This document shows, piece by piece, positions 8,460 to 17,116 of a stretch of DNA of 64,000 bases. Location: positions 83,692 to 147,691 of the forward strand of contig JARKNV010000069.1 in NCBI GenBank assembly GCA_029976065.1, read 5' to 3'. The first letter of the stretch is position 1, and each line of letters begins with the position of its first letter. Made by a program: the position numbers and the translations under genes. The notes under the pieces were generated by a model that worked only from the letters and a program-made list of their open reading frames with translations, searched no databases and was not told where the DNA came from. This DNA is from Selenomonadales bacterium (GTDB lineage: Bacteria > Bacillota > Negativicutes > Sporomusales > UBA7701).

Positions 8460-9215
8460 TTATCGCCAGAAATAACTATTCCATTCCCAGGCGAGGACGA
8501 AAATAAAGAGAACGACTATTTCGCTGAGTTCGGTGACGGCGCCGTAGGTGTCGCCGGTGAGGCCGCCGAGCGCACGGGAGGCGTAGCGGCAGAAGGCGAT
8601 GGCGAATAGGACGGCGGCAGCGAGGGCGACGAGGGCGACGAGGCCGAGGGGGGCGACGAGGATGAGGGCGGTGGCGGCGGCTATATAAAGCGCCGGCCGG
8701 CCGGCGAAGTCGGCGAAGGCTTTGCCGATGCCTTCCGGCCGGGCGTATGGGTATTGCGTGATGGCGACGACCATCGCCAAACGCCCCAGCACCGGCATGG
8801 CGAACAGGGCGGCGAGAGGGTTATAGGGCAGGAGGTCGAGGAGCAGCGACCACTTGGCGAGGGCGAGAAGGACAAAGGCCGTGACGCCGTGGGCGCCCAC
8901 CCGGCTGTCTTTCATTATTTCCAGCATCCGCTCGCGGGGCCGGCCGGACAGGAGGCCGTCGGCGCTGTCCATGAGGCCGTCGCAGTGCAGGCCGCCGGTG
9001 AGGAAGAATTCGAGGGCGAGGAGGGCGGCGGCAAGGGTGTGGATAGGCAGATAGGGGTCGGCGAAGTGGAAGGCGCCGGCCAGGAGGGCGCCGATGACCG
9101 CCCCGACGAGGGGGAACCAGCGGACGCAGGCCCCGAAGGCTTCCGGCGCGACGGCGTCCTGGCGGGCAAGGCGGATGCGGGTAAGGAACTGCAGGGCGGT
9201 GAGAAAGTTGGCCAT
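8460..9215 (-). CDS. cobS: Adenosylcobinamide-GDP ribazoletransferase
   Basis: A 251-residue membrane protein with about six hydrophobic segments. The conserved GGLHCDGLMDSADGL motif (about residues 50-65) binds the metal and substrate. It joins adenosylcobinamide-GDP and alpha-ribazole (phosphate) to give adenosylcobalamin (phosphate) at the membrane. The full-length family size and the neighbours cobU and cbiB support the call. Confidence 0.95.
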   Translation of the reverse strand: MANFLTALQFLTRIRLARQDAVAPEAFGACVRWFPLVGAVIGALLAGAFHFADPYLPIHTLAAALLALEFFLTGGLHCDGLMDSADGLLSGRPRERMLEIMKDSRVGAHGVTAFVLLALAKWSLLLDLLPYNPLAALFAMPVLGRLAMVVAITQYPYARPEGIGKAFADFAGRPALYIAAATALILVAPLGLVALVALAAAVLFAIAFCRYASRALGGLTGDTYGAVTELSEIVVLFIFVLAWEWNSYFWR

Positions 9216-9254
9216 TATGCTGCGTCCGGCGGAAGCGCCGGTCTCCTCTCCCCT

Positions 9255-10208
9255 TTATCGTACGATGAGTACGGTTATCAGCGCGGCGAACAGGGCGGTG
9301 GCGGTGTACATTATCCTGATGGTGGCGGCGATGTCGCCGGGGACGAGCTGGCGGCCGGGGTCGCCCAGGGTGGCCCGCAGCGAAGGCACGCCGCCGTAGT
9401 AGTTGAGGCCGCCGAGCCGCACGCCGAGGGCGCCGGCGACGCCGGCCTCGGGGATGCCGCTGTTGGGGCTGGGGTGCCGGGCGGCGTCGCGCCAGATGGC
9501 GCGGGCGGCGCCGCGGGCGCTGCGGCCGGTCAGGAAGGCGGCGGCAACGACGAGCAGGCCGGTGATGCGGGCGGGAATGTAGTTGAACGCGTCGTCGGTC
9601 CTGGCGGCGACCAGGCCGAAGTCGCGATATTTGTCGTTTTTGTAGCCCACCATCGAGTCGAGGGTGTTGACGGCGCGGTAGAGGACGGCGAGGGGCGCGC
9701 CGCCGAGGGCGGCGTAGAAGAGCGGGGCGATGATGCCGTCGGTGATATTTTCGGCGACCGTTTCGACGGTGGCGCGGGTGATCTCGGCGCTGTCGAGGGC
9801 GGCGGTGTCGCGGCCGACGATCCAGCCGACCTTGCGCCGGGCTGCGGCGAGGTCGCCGGCTTCGAGGAGGGCCTGGATCTCGCGCCCGGCCTCGGCGAGG
9901 CTGCGGGGGGTGATGGCGAAGGCCAGCAGGAGGGCGCCGCCGCCGAGGGCGGCGAGGGGATGCAGGGCGGCGAGGGCGGCGACGATGAGCCAGGAGGCGG
10001 CGAAGGCGGCGATGAGGACGGCGAGGACGAGCACGAGGCCGGCCAGGCGTTTGGCGGCCGGCGCGGCGGCCGGCTTGAGGAGCCGCTTTTCGAGGGCGGC
10101 GATGAGGTTGCCGATGAGGACGACGGGATGCCAGCCCGTCCGCGGGTCGCCGATGAGGGTGTCGAGGACGAGGGCCAGGCCGGGCAGGTATTTGGCGGTG
10201 CTCAGCAT
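9255..10208 (-). CDS. cbiB: Adenosylcobinamide-phosphate synthase
   Basis: A 317-residue polytopic membrane protein that attaches aminopropanol phosphate to adenosylcobyric acid. The family motif DTLIGDPRTGWHPVVLIGNLI is at the N-terminus, and AENITDGIIAPLFYAALGG appears in the middle. The start overlaps the end of cbiP by seven bases. Length and motifs are standard. Confidence 0.95.
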   Translation of the reverse strand: MLSTAKYLPGLALVLDTLIGDPRTGWHPVVLIGNLIAALEKRLLKPAAAPAAKRLAGLVLVLAVLIAAFAASWLIVAALAALHPLAALGGGALLLAFAITPRSLAEAGREIQALLEAGDLAAARRKVGWIVGRDTAALDSAEITRATVETVAENITDGIIAPLFYAALGGAPLAVLYRAVNTLDSMVGYKNDKYRDFGLVAARTDDAFNYIPARITGLLVVAAAFLTGRSARGAARAIWRDAARHPSPNSGIPEAGVAGALGVRLGGLNYYGGVPSLRATLGDPGRQLVPGDIAATIRIMYTATALFAALITVLIVR

Positions 10209-11740
10209 GGCGCACTCAGGATGCGGTAGACGAGGTCCATGTCGAGGTGGGCGCGGACGTGGGCGGCAAGGCGGTCGTAGCTGCGCTCTTTCTGGCTGCG
10301 GGTGTCGGTGCCGGCTGCCAGGGGGGCGAGGCCTTTGCGGGCGCGGAGGGCGCCGACGACCGCCCGGCGGAAGGCGTCGTTGTCGAAGATGCCGTGGAGG
10401 TAGGTGCCGAGAACGAGGCCGTCGCCGCGGACGGCTCCGTCGCGTTCGCTGACGGGATTGCCGGAGCGGCCGGTGATGGTGAAGGCGGGGGAAACGGGGG
10501 CAAAGAATTCGGTGCGGCCCATGTGGATTTCGTAGCCGGTGAGGCCGCCGGCGGTGAAGGCCAGGCCGAGGAAGGGGTTGGCCTCGCAGCTGGCGGTGGC
10601 CTGGTGGGTTATTTTGTCGGCGGCGAAGGTGGTGACGGCGTCAAGCAGGCCGAGGCCGTCGACGCGGTCGAAGGCCGATTCGGTGTGGTCGGGGTCGCGG
10701 ACTTCGCGGCCGAGCATCTGGTAGCCGCCGCAGATGCCGACGACGGGGGTGCCGGCGGCGGCGAGGGCGGCGATGTCGCGGTCGAAGCCCTGGGCACGCA
10801 GCCACAGCAGATCTTCGGTGGTGTTTTTGCTGCCGGGCAGGATGACGAGGTCGGGGGCGCCGAGCCGCTGTCCGGCGGCGACGTAGCGGACGGCTACGCC
10901 CGGTTCGGCGGCGAGGGCGGCGAAGTCGGTGAAATTGGAGATTTTCGGCAGGCGGAGGACGGCGATGTCGATGTCGGCCGCCCCTCTCCCCTCCCCTGCC
11001 CCGCCCCGCTTGTCGTCGAGGGAGACGGAGTCCTCGTCGTCGATGCCGAGGTCGTCGAGGTGGGGAATCACGCCGACGACGGGCTTGCCGGTCCTGGCCT
11101 CGAGGAAGTCGACCGCCGGCCGGAGAAGGGCGATGTCGCCGCGGAATTTGTTGATGATGATGCCTTTGACGAGGTCGCGCTCGTCAGGCTCGAGCAGTTC
11201 GAGGGTGCCGACGACGGAGGCCAGCGCGCCGCCGCGGTCGATGTCGGCGATGAGCAGCACGGGGGCGGGAGCCAGTTTGGCGATGCGCATGTTGACGATG
11301 TCGTTGGCTTTGAGGTTGACTTCGGCCGGGCTGCCGGCGCCTTCGATGACGACGACGTCGTAGGCGGCCTGGAGGGCGCGCAACGAGGTTTCGACGACGG
11401 CGAGGAGCTCGCGGCTGTGGCCGGCGTGGTACTGGACAGCCGACATGTTGCCGATGGGGCGGCCGAGGACGACGACTTGGGAGGAGGCGTTGCCGGTGGG
11501 TTTGAGGAGAACGGGATTCATCTCGACGGCGGGCTCGATGCCGGCGGCTTCGGCCTGGGCGACCTGGGCGCGGCCCATTTCGCCGCCGCTTTTGGTGACA
11601 TAGGAGTTGAGGGCCATGTTTTGGGCTTTGAAGGGCGCGACGGAGCGGCCGTCCTGGCGGAATATCCGGCAGAGGGCGGTGGCGAGGATGGATTTGCCGA
11701 CATGTGAGGAGGTGCCCTGGAGCATGATTGCTTTTGCCAT
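10202..11740 (-). CDS. cbiP: Cobyric acid synthase
   Basis: A 512-residue glutamine amidotransferase that amidates four carboxyl groups (b, d, e, g) of adenosylcobyrinic acid a,c-diamide with ATP and glutamine. The N-terminal synthetase domain carries MLQGTSSHVGKS. The C-terminal triad-type GATase domain carries GICGGYQMLG with the nucleophilic cysteine and a late HGIFD. A short Gly/Ala-rich linker with GGAGEGRGAAD around residue 245 is unusual but does not disturb motifs. Confidence 0.95.
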   Translation of the reverse strand: MAKAIMLQGTSSHVGKSILATALCRIFRQDGRSVAPFKAQNMALNSYVTKSGGEMGRAQVAQAEAAGIEPAVEMNPVLLKPTGNASSQVVVLGRPIGNMSAVQYHAGHSRELLAVVETSLRALQAAYDVVVIEGAGSPAEVNLKANDIVNMRIAKLAPAPVLLIADIDRGGALASVVGTLELLEPDERDLVKGIIINKFRGDIALLRPAVDFLEARTGKPVVGVIPHLDDLGIDDEDSVSLDDKRGGAGEGRGAADIDIAVLRLPKISNFTDFAALAAEPGVAVRYVAAGQRLGAPDLVILPGSKNTTEDLLWLRAQGFDRDIAALAAAGTPVVGICGGYQMLGREVRDPDHTESAFDRVDGLGLLDAVTTFAADKITHQATASCEANPFLGLAFTAGGLTGYEIHMGRTEFFAPVSPAFTITGRSGNPVSERDGAVRGDGLVLGTYLHGIFDNDAFRRAVVGALRARKGLAPLAAGTDTRSQKERSYDRLAAHVRAHLDMDLVYRILSAPC

Positions 11741-11772
11741 TTATTTGCGCCTCGTTCTGTGCGACCGCCTTT

Positions 11773-12342
11773 TCAGACGGTCGGGATTTTCGCTGCCAGT
11801 TGTTTTATATTTACGGGGATGCCGCTGACGACCAAATAAACCTCGTCGGCGACGGCGGCGAGCTGCTGGTTGGCCAGGCCGGCCAGGTCGCGGTATTCGC
11901 GGGCGAGGGCATTTTCGGGGACGATGCCGGCGCCGACTTCGTTGGTGACGAAAACGACGGTGGCGGCGGCAGCCCGGGCGGCGGCGGCCAGTTTGGCGAT
12001 TTCGCCGGCGATGCGGTTGTGCCGCTCCGCCGGGATGGCGGGGGCCGCGGGGTCGAGCAGGAGGTTGGCTACATAGACGGTGATGCAGTCGAACAGGATT
12101 GCTTCTGCGGATTCGGCCGCGCGGGCGAGGGCCTCGGGGGCGGCCCGGGGGGCTTCGATCGTTTGCCAGGAGGCCGGCCGCCGGGAGCGGTGGAGGGCGA
12201 CGCGGGCCGCCATTTCGGCGTCAAGCGTTTCGGCGGTGGCGATGTAGGCGACGGGGCCGCCGAGGGCGGCGGCGTATTTTTCGGCGAAGGCGGATTTGCC
12301 GCTGCGGGCGCCGCCGGTGACAAGGACGATTTTGCCGTTCAT
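11773..12342 (-). CDS. cobU: Adenosylcobinamide kinase / guanylyltransferase
   Basis: The true gene begins at the ATG at 12342 and makes 189 residues; the 324-residue ORF in the track includes an out-of-gene extension through cbiA. The P-loop LVTGGARSGKSAFAEKYA opens the protein. It phosphorylates adenosylcobinamide and transfers GMP to give adenosylcobinamide-GDP for CobS. It overlaps cbiA by four bases. Confidence 0.94.
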   Translation of the reverse strand: MNGKIVLVTGGARSGKSAFAEKYAAALGGPVAYIATAETLDAEMAARVALHRSRRPASWQTIEAPRAAPEALARAAESAEAILFDCITVYVANLLLDPAAPAIPAERHNRIAGEIAKLAAAARAAAATVVFVTNEVGAGIVPENALAREYRDLAGLANQQLAAVADEVYLVVSGIPVNIKQLAAKIPTV

Positions 12343-13730
12343 CGCTGCTCCCCTTTCGCGGCCCGGAACGCGCGGCATCGGGCGATGAAGCCGGCGGCGG
12401 CGGCGCGGTTGCCGGCAAAGTGCATGTGGAGGTACGCGGCCAGGAGGCTGCCGGCGGCGAAGCCGCCGAGGTAGACGTTGCCTGTGCGCATTTTGCGGAA
12501 CTGGAAGGCCCAGTCGAAATCGTCGGCCGGGCAGGTGAGTTCCATGCGGGAGAAGTGGAATTCGTGGCCGCGGAGAATTTCGCCGGCGCGGCAGAGGACG
12601 TTGTCGCCGAGGGCGGTGGCTTCGACATAGCCGACGGTTTGCAGGCGGCTCTCCATGCGGCAGACGGCGGGCACGAGGCCGACCATCGGGAAGGCGCGGC
12701 CGTCGAAGGCCGCGATTTCCTTCGCCAGGTACATGAGGCCGCCGCATTCGGCGTAGGCGGGCAGGCCGCCGCGGACGGCGCCGCGAATGGCTTCGAGCAT
12801 CGGCGTGTTGGCTGACAGGCGGTGGAGGAACATTTCGGGAAAACCGCCGCCGATGATGAGGCCGTCGACGGCGGGCAGGCCGCGGTCGTTGAGCGGGCTG
12901 AAGGGGACGAGCTCCGCCCCGAGTTCTTCGAGGACGGCGAGGCTTTCCGGATAATAGAAGGTGAAGGCTTCGTCGCGGGCGACGCCGATGCGCACGATTT
13001 TGGCGGCGGCGGCGGCCGGCGGCGGCACCCGGAGCGGCGGAGCGGCGGCGGCGACGCGGATGAGTTCGTCTACGTTGAGGTCGCGGTCGACGGCGGCGCG
13101 CATCAGGTCGACGCGCAGGGCGGCCTCCGATTGCTCGGTGACGGGGGTGAGGCCGAGATGACGCTCGCCGACGCCGAGGCTGTCGTTGCGCTGCAGGCAG
13201 CCGAAAACAGGCAGGCCGAGGCGGCCGAGGGCTTCGGCGACGATGGCCCGGTGGGTTTCGGAGCCGAGGCGGTTGACGATGAAGCCGGCGACGGTGAGCC
13301 CGGGGTCGTAGGTGGCGAAGCCGAGGGCGGTGGCGGCAACGCTTTCGCCGGCCGAGCGGGCGTCGAGGACGACGACCACCGGGGCGCCGAGCGCCCGGGC
13401 GATGGCGGCGGTGCTGCTGATGCCGCCCCGGCCGCCGTCGAACAGGCCCATGACGCCTTCGATGACGGCGATGTCGGCCCCGGCGGCGGTTTTGGCGAAC
13501 AGGGGCACAAGTTCGCCTTCCGGCACGAGCCAGGTGTCGAGGTTGTGGGCGGCTACGCCGCTGGCCAGGCGATGGTAGCCGGGGTCGATGTAGTCGGGGC
13601 CGATCTTGTAGGACTGCACGCGGATGCCCCGCTGCCTGAGGACGGCGAGCAGGCCGGCGACGATGGTGGTTTTGCCGACGCCGCTACTTGTACCGGCTAT
13701 TACTATTCTCGGAATCTGCAACTGCTCCAT
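12339..13730 (-). CDS. cbiA: Cobyrinate a,c-diamide synthase
   Basis: A 463-residue glutamine amidotransferase acting on cobyrinic acid side chains a and c. The N-terminal ATP-binding motif is IAGTSSGVGKTTIVAGL. The C-terminal class I amidotransferase domain holds AECGGLMYL with the nucleophilic cysteine. The ribosome site AAGGGG lies eight bases before the ATG. The 218-base gap upstream to cobO is filled by a hairpin element (13766-13939). A paralogue lies in the sulfite reductase locus (54920-56317); this copy is assigned to cobalamin by its operon. Confidence 0.95.
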   Translation of the reverse strand: MEQLQIPRIVIAGTSSGVGKTTIVAGLLAVLRQRGIRVQSYKIGPDYIDPGYHRLASGVAAHNLDTWLVPEGELVPLFAKTAAGADIAVIEGVMGLFDGGRGGISSTAAIARALGAPVVVVLDARSAGESVAATALGFATYDPGLTVAGFIVNRLGSETHRAIVAEALGRLGLPVFGCLQRNDSLGVGERHLGLTPVTEQSEAALRVDLMRAAVDRDLNVDELIRVAAAAPPLRVPPPAAAAAKIVRIGVARDEAFTFYYPESLAVLEELGAELVPFSPLNDRGLPAVDGLIIGGGFPEMFLHRLSANTPMLEAIRGAVRGGLPAYAECGGLMYLAKEIAAFDGRAFPMVGLVPAVCRMESRLQTVGYVEATALGDNVLCRAGEILRGHEFHFSRMELTCPADDFDWAFQFRKMRTGNVYLGGFAAGSLLAAYLHMHFAGNRAAAAGFIARCRAFRAAKGEQR

Positions 13731-13765
13731 GCAAAAAACCCCTTCGGGAACCTTTTGGAATGCCG

Positions 13766-13939
13766 CGGCCGTTCAAAAGTGCCCAGATGCAAGGCGCCCC
13801 GGAAAAGCGCGCCGCGTACTCGGAATGTACGCAAGCAAGCGCTTTGAGGAGCAAGTGCGCAAGTTCTTAGCGCTTTAGTGCTTAGAACTGCGGCCTGCCC
13901 CTTGCGGGTACGCCGCAGATGGGCGCTTATCAACGGCCG
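13766..13939 (+). repeat. Nested-hairpin element, copy 1
   Basis: The outer arms CGGCCGTT/AACGGCCG enclose AAG-GCCCA-GA-TGC / GCA-GA-TGGGC-CTT, a stem with a symmetric GA/GA internal loop. Inside are a GCGTAC/GTACGC hairpin (module A), an AGTTCTTAGCGC/GTGCTTAGAACT hairpin (module B) and a GCGGC/GCCGC hairpin (module C). It lies in the cobO-cbiA gap within the cobalamin operon. Strand denotes the reference orientation of the family. Confidence 0.85.
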
Positions 13940-13948
13940 ACTCCGTTT

Positions 13949-14527
13949 TCAATACTCAATGCCGCGGCGGGCGTCGATGCTTAAGTCCTTCATCGGATGT
14001 TTGACGGCTTTGCATATAGTGACACTATCGGCAATCTGTATCAGTTCGTCTGGCATGTGGCGGCCGGTTAGGACGATGGTTGTTTCCGGCGGCCGCGATT
14101 TTACGAGGGCGGTTACCTTCCCGAGGCTTATATGGCCGCGCCGCAGGGCGTGGCTGATTTCGTCGAGGACTAATACGGCGGGCCGCTCGTCCCTTAGGAC
14201 CTGGGCGGCGTATGCGAGCGCCTGGGCGGCGTAAGGGTTGCCCGGCTTTCTATTTTCGCGGAAGCATTCGCCGCATTTGCGGCAGACGGCTTCGCCGCTT
14301 TTGATGCGGGCGGCGAGGGCGCAGCCGTGCCCGAACTGGCGGATGGTGATGGCCGGCAGGTGGAGCTGGGCGAAGAGTTCGCCGCTGTAGCCGCCGCCCT
14401 TCTGGAACTGGACGACGACCGCCCGGCGGCCGCCGGCCGCGGCGGTTACCGCCAGCCCGAGGGCCGCGGTGGTCTTGCCTTTGCCGTCGCCGGTGTAGAT
14501 GATGAGCGGGGCAGGTACGGTGCTCAT
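13949..14527 (-). CDS. cobO: Cob(I)yrinic acid a,c-diamide adenosyltransferase
   Basis: A 192-residue CobA/CobO-type corrinoid adenosyltransferase that puts the 5'-deoxyadenosyl group on cobalt. The P-loop IYTGDGKGKTTAALGLA is near the N-terminus and VLDEISHALRRG is the second ATP motif. Unusual is a cysteine cluster around residues 90-100 (GEAVCRKCGECF), a region where the family usually has fewer cysteines; it could bind a metal or Fe-S cluster, but that is inference. It sits five bases from cbiC. Confidence 0.93.
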   Translation of the reverse strand: MSTVPAPLIIYTGDGKGKTTAALGLAVTAAAGGRRAVVVQFQKGGGYSGELFAQLHLPAITIRQFGHGCALAARIKSGEAVCRKCGECFRENRKPGNPYAAQALAYAAQVLRDERPAVLVLDEISHALRRGHISLGKVTALVKSRPPETTIVLTGRHMPDELIQIADSVTICKAVKHPMKDLSIDARRGIEY

Positions 14528-14532
14528 GGCGC

Positions 14533-15156
14533 TCAGTCCTGCAGGTAGAGGATGGCGTTGGCGGCGGCGGCGGCGATGGGGCTGCCGCCTTTGGTGCCGG
14601 CAACGGTGATGTAGGGCGCGGGGACGGTGGCGGCCAGCAGTTCCTTCGATTCGGCGGCACCGACGAAGCCGACGGGCACGCCGATGATGGCCGCCGGCCG
14701 GATGCCGGTGTCGGCGATCATTTTCAGCAGCTCGAACAGCGCGGTGGGGGCGTTGCCGATGGCGACGACCGCTCCGTGGAGGCGGGGGCCGAAGGCTCTC
14801 ATCGCGGCCATGGCGCGGGTGATGCCGGCGTTCTTGGCGGCAGCCGCGATTGCCGGGTCGGCGATCAGGCAGTGCACGCTGCCGCCGAGTTCGCCGAGAC
14901 GGCGCTTGTTGATGCCGGTGCGCACCATCTCGACGTCGCAGAAGATGTCGCAGCCGGCTTTGAGGGCCCGGCTCGCGGCCTCGATGGCGAGGGGATGGAT
15001 GCGGATGTGGTTGGCGTAGTCGACGTCGCCGGCGGCGTGAATGATGCGGGAGTATATTTTGGCCGCGGCGGGCGTGAGGTTGAGGCCGGCGAGATGAGAA
15101 GCGATAATCGCCATGCTCCGCTCCTCGATGAGGCCGGGGTCGGTGATGAAGTCCAC
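14533..15156 (-). CDS. cbiC: Precorrin-8X / cobalt-precorrin-8 methylmutase
   Basis: A 207-residue enzyme that moves a methyl group from C-11 to C-12 to give cobyrinic acid. Typical marks are RIIHAAGDVDYANHIRIHP with the catalytic histidine and GCDIFCDVEMVRTGI. The product is the substrate of CbiA downstream. It abuts cbiX without a gap. Confidence 0.95.
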   Translation of the reverse strand: MDFITDPGLIEERSMAIIASHLAGLNLTPAAAKIYSRIIHAAGDVDYANHIRIHPLAIEAASRALKAGCDIFCDVEMVRTGINKRRLGELGGSVHCLIADPAIAAAAKNAGITRAMAAMRAFGPRLHGAVVAIGNAPTALFELLKMIADTGIRPAAIIGVPVGFVGAAESKELLAATVPAPYITVAGTKGGSPIAAAAANAILYLQD

Positions 15157-15534
15157 TTAATCAGCCTCCCGGATGCGGTCGATGAGAATGTCGGCGATGC
15201 GGGGGTCGGGGCCGATATGGTCGGCCATGGTGACGGCGACGTCGGGGAAACGCTCCTTGAGAGCGGCGATTTCTGCGGGAATGTCGTGCTGGATGTGCAT
15301 GCCGTTGGCGAAGAACATCGGCACAACGACGATTTTGTCCGCGCCGCGGGCGGCGAGACTGGCGACGGCGTCCTCAATGGTGGCGAGCTCAGATTTGCGG
15401 TTCATGATGGCTGTTTCCACCAGGTCGCTGCCGAGGCGCTCTTTGATGATGTCGCTGATGCGGAAGACGACCTGGTTGGCCTCGCCGACGCTGGCGCGGC
15501 TGCCGTGGCCGAGGACTACGACTCCCTGTTTCAT
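15157..15534 (-). CDS. cbiX: Short sirohydrochlorin cobaltochelatase
   Basis: A 125-residue single-domain chelatase (CbiXS type) inserting Co2+ into sirohydrochlorin. GHGSRASVGEAN at residues 8-19 has the metal-binding histidine, and VVPMFFANGMHIQHDIP carries the second. The short form probably dimerises. It commits sirohydrochlorin to cobalamin, in competition with siroheme formation needed by the sulfite reductase at the other end of the window. Confidence 0.93.
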   Translation of the reverse strand: MKQGVVVLGHGSRASVGEANQVVFRISDIIKERLGSDLVETAIMNRKSELATIEDAVASLAARGADKIVVVPMFFANGMHIQHDIPAEIAALKERFPDVAVTMADHIGPDPRIADILIDRIREAD

Positions 15535-16295
15535 TTCAAGACCTCCTTGACAAAGTCGCTTACGGAGTCGATATCGGCGGCGATGCGGCTGTACTCGATC
15601 GCCGGCCGGTCGATTACGATGAGGGGCAGGCCGAGTTCCACGGCGGCGCTGAATTTGCTGTCGGCGCCGCCGACTAGGCCGCTGTTCTTGGTGACGATGA
15701 CGTCGGCGGCGTATTCGCGGAAAAGGGCGAGGTTGAGCTGGTGGGAGAACGGTCCCTGCAGGGCGATGATGTCGGCGGGAGCGAAGCCGAGGCGCCGGCA
15801 GACGGTGAGGACCTCGGGTTCGGGCAGGACACGGGCGATAAGGCGCCGGCCGGCCAGCAGGGGTTCGTTCTTGAAGGCTGCCAGGGTGCGGCTGCCGGTG
15901 GCCAGGAAGATGACTTTCCCCAGATCGGCCGCCAGGCGTGCCGCCTGGACGGCATCGGCGGCACGGTGGAGTTTGTCGTAGGCCGGCAGCGGGGCCGGCG
16001 GACGCTCGTAGCGCAGGTAGGGCAGGTCGAGGGCTTCGCAGGCCGCCTGGGCGTTGCGGGAGGCGGTGGCGGCGTAGGGGTGGCTGGCGTCTATCAAGGC
16101 CCGGGCGCCTTCGCTCCTGAGCAGGGCGACGAAGCCGACGGTGTCGCGGCCGCCGGTGTGGACGGTTAGCCCGTCCTGGGCGGCAAGCTTGCGGCCGTAG
16201 TCGGAGACGACGGCAATGCTGACGGGCCAGCCCTGCCGGGCGAGAAAGGCCGCGAGCTCCCTCCCGTCCCTGGTGCCGGCCAGCACGACGATCAC
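15531..16295 (-). CDS. cbiJ: Cobalt-precorrin-6A reductase
   Basis: A 254-residue NAD(P)H-dependent reductase of the CobK/CbiJ family. LAGTRDGRELAAFLARQG opens the protein, DASHPYAATASRNAQ lies near residue 70, and the C-terminal motif IVTKNSGLVGGADSK is diagnostic. It overlaps cbiH and cbiX by four bases each. Confidence 0.93.
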   Translation of the reverse strand: MIVVLAGTRDGRELAAFLARQGWPVSIAVVSDYGRKLAAQDGLTVHTGGRDTVGFVALLRSEGARALIDASHPYAATASRNAQAACEALDLPYLRYERPPAPLPAYDKLHRAADAVQAARLAADLGKVIFLATGSRTLAAFKNEPLLAGRRLIARVLPEPEVLTVCRRLGFAPADIIALQGPFSHQLNLALFREYAADVIVTKNSGLVGGADSKFSAAVELGLPLIVIDRPAIEYSRIAADIDSVSDFVKEVLK

Positions 16296-17116
16296 AGCGA
16301 ATACCCCCGCGGGGTTATCATCCGCCCGGCGGCGGTGTATGTGCGGCTGTTGCCGATGATGACGAGGGAGAACATGTCGATGTGCTCGCGGGTGAAGTTT
16401 TCCAGGTCGGAGATGACCATGCTTTCGTTTGGCCGGCTGGCGTGACGGACGATGCCCACCGGCGTGGCCGCCGGCCGGTGCTTGAGGACGATTTCCCGCA
16501 CCTGCTCGATCTGGGTGACCCGGCGGGTGCTCTTGGGGTTATAAAGGGCGATGACGAAGTCGCCGGCGGCGGCCATTTCCGCCCGCTTGACGATCGTGTC
16601 CCAGGGGGTGAGCAGGTCGCTGAGGCTGATGACGGCAAAGTCGTGCATGATGGGCGCGCCGAGGAGAGCCGCGGCGGCGCCGATGGCGCTGATGCCGGGA
16701 ATGATGTCGACTTCGGGCTGGACCGCCGGCGGGTACTTGAAGACGAGTTCGAGCACCAGCCCGGCCATGCCGTAGATGCCGGGGTCGCCGCTGGAAACGA
16801 CGGCGACCCGCCTGCCGGCCATGGCTTCCTCTACGGCCGCCTGGCAGCGGTCGATTTCCTGGGTCATGCCGGTGCCGATTATCTTTTTGCCTGGCAAAAG
16901 GTCGTTTATGAGCGCGAGATAGGTGTCGTAGCCGACGACCGTTTCGGCGGCGGCGATGGCGTCCAGCGCCCGCCGGCTCATGTCGGCGAGGCGGCCGGGG
17001 CCTAGACCGACGACGGCGATTTGACCTCGGCGATGGCCACCGATATTTTGTCGTAGCTCGTTTTGCCCAGCAGGAGCTTGTCTGTTCCCGCCGCTAAGAG
17101 CGCCGCCGCTTCGCAT
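16292..17116 (-). CDS. cbiH: Cobalt-precorrin-3B C17-methyltransferase
   Basis: A SAM-dependent tetrapyrrole methyltransferase that also contracts the ring. The conserved core runs from IAVVGLGPG through VSSGDPGIYGMAG, IPGISAIGAAAALLGAP and LYNPKS to the C-terminus. The start is a problem: no ATG, GTG or TTG lies in frame next to the core. The nearest is the ATG at 17116 (with GGGG five bases upstream), giving 274 residues and a 31-residue extension that overlaps the end of cbiG by 115 bases. A non-standard start closer to the core is the alternative. Function is secure, the start is not. Confidence 0.85.
   Translation of the reverse strand: MRSGGALSGGNRQAPAGQNELRQNIGGHRRGQIAVVGLGPGRLADMSRRALDAIAAAETVVGYDTYLALINDLLPGKKIIGTGMTQEIDRCQAAVEEAMAGRRVAVVSSGDPGIYGMAGLVLELVFKYPPAVQPEVDIIPGISAIGAAAALLGAPIMHDFAVISLSDLLTPWDTIVKRAEMAAAGDFVIALYNPKSTRRVTQIEQVREIVLKHRPAATPVGIVRHASRPNESMVISDLENFTREHIDMFSLVIIGNSRTYTAAGRMITPRGYSL

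Noticed and set aside
8754-10229. Plus-strand 491-residue ORF opposite cobS and cbiB
   Set aside because: Gly/Glu/Gln-rich shadow; the minus-strand products are unmistakable CobS and CbiB.
10247-11707. Plus-strand 486-residue ORF opposite cbiP
   Set aside because: Low-complexity shadow frame of a standard CbiP gene.
12339-12747. Long N-terminal extension of CobU (324-residue ORF)
   Set aside because: The extension is out-of-frame cbiA sequence; the P-loop at the 12342 start matches normal CobU.
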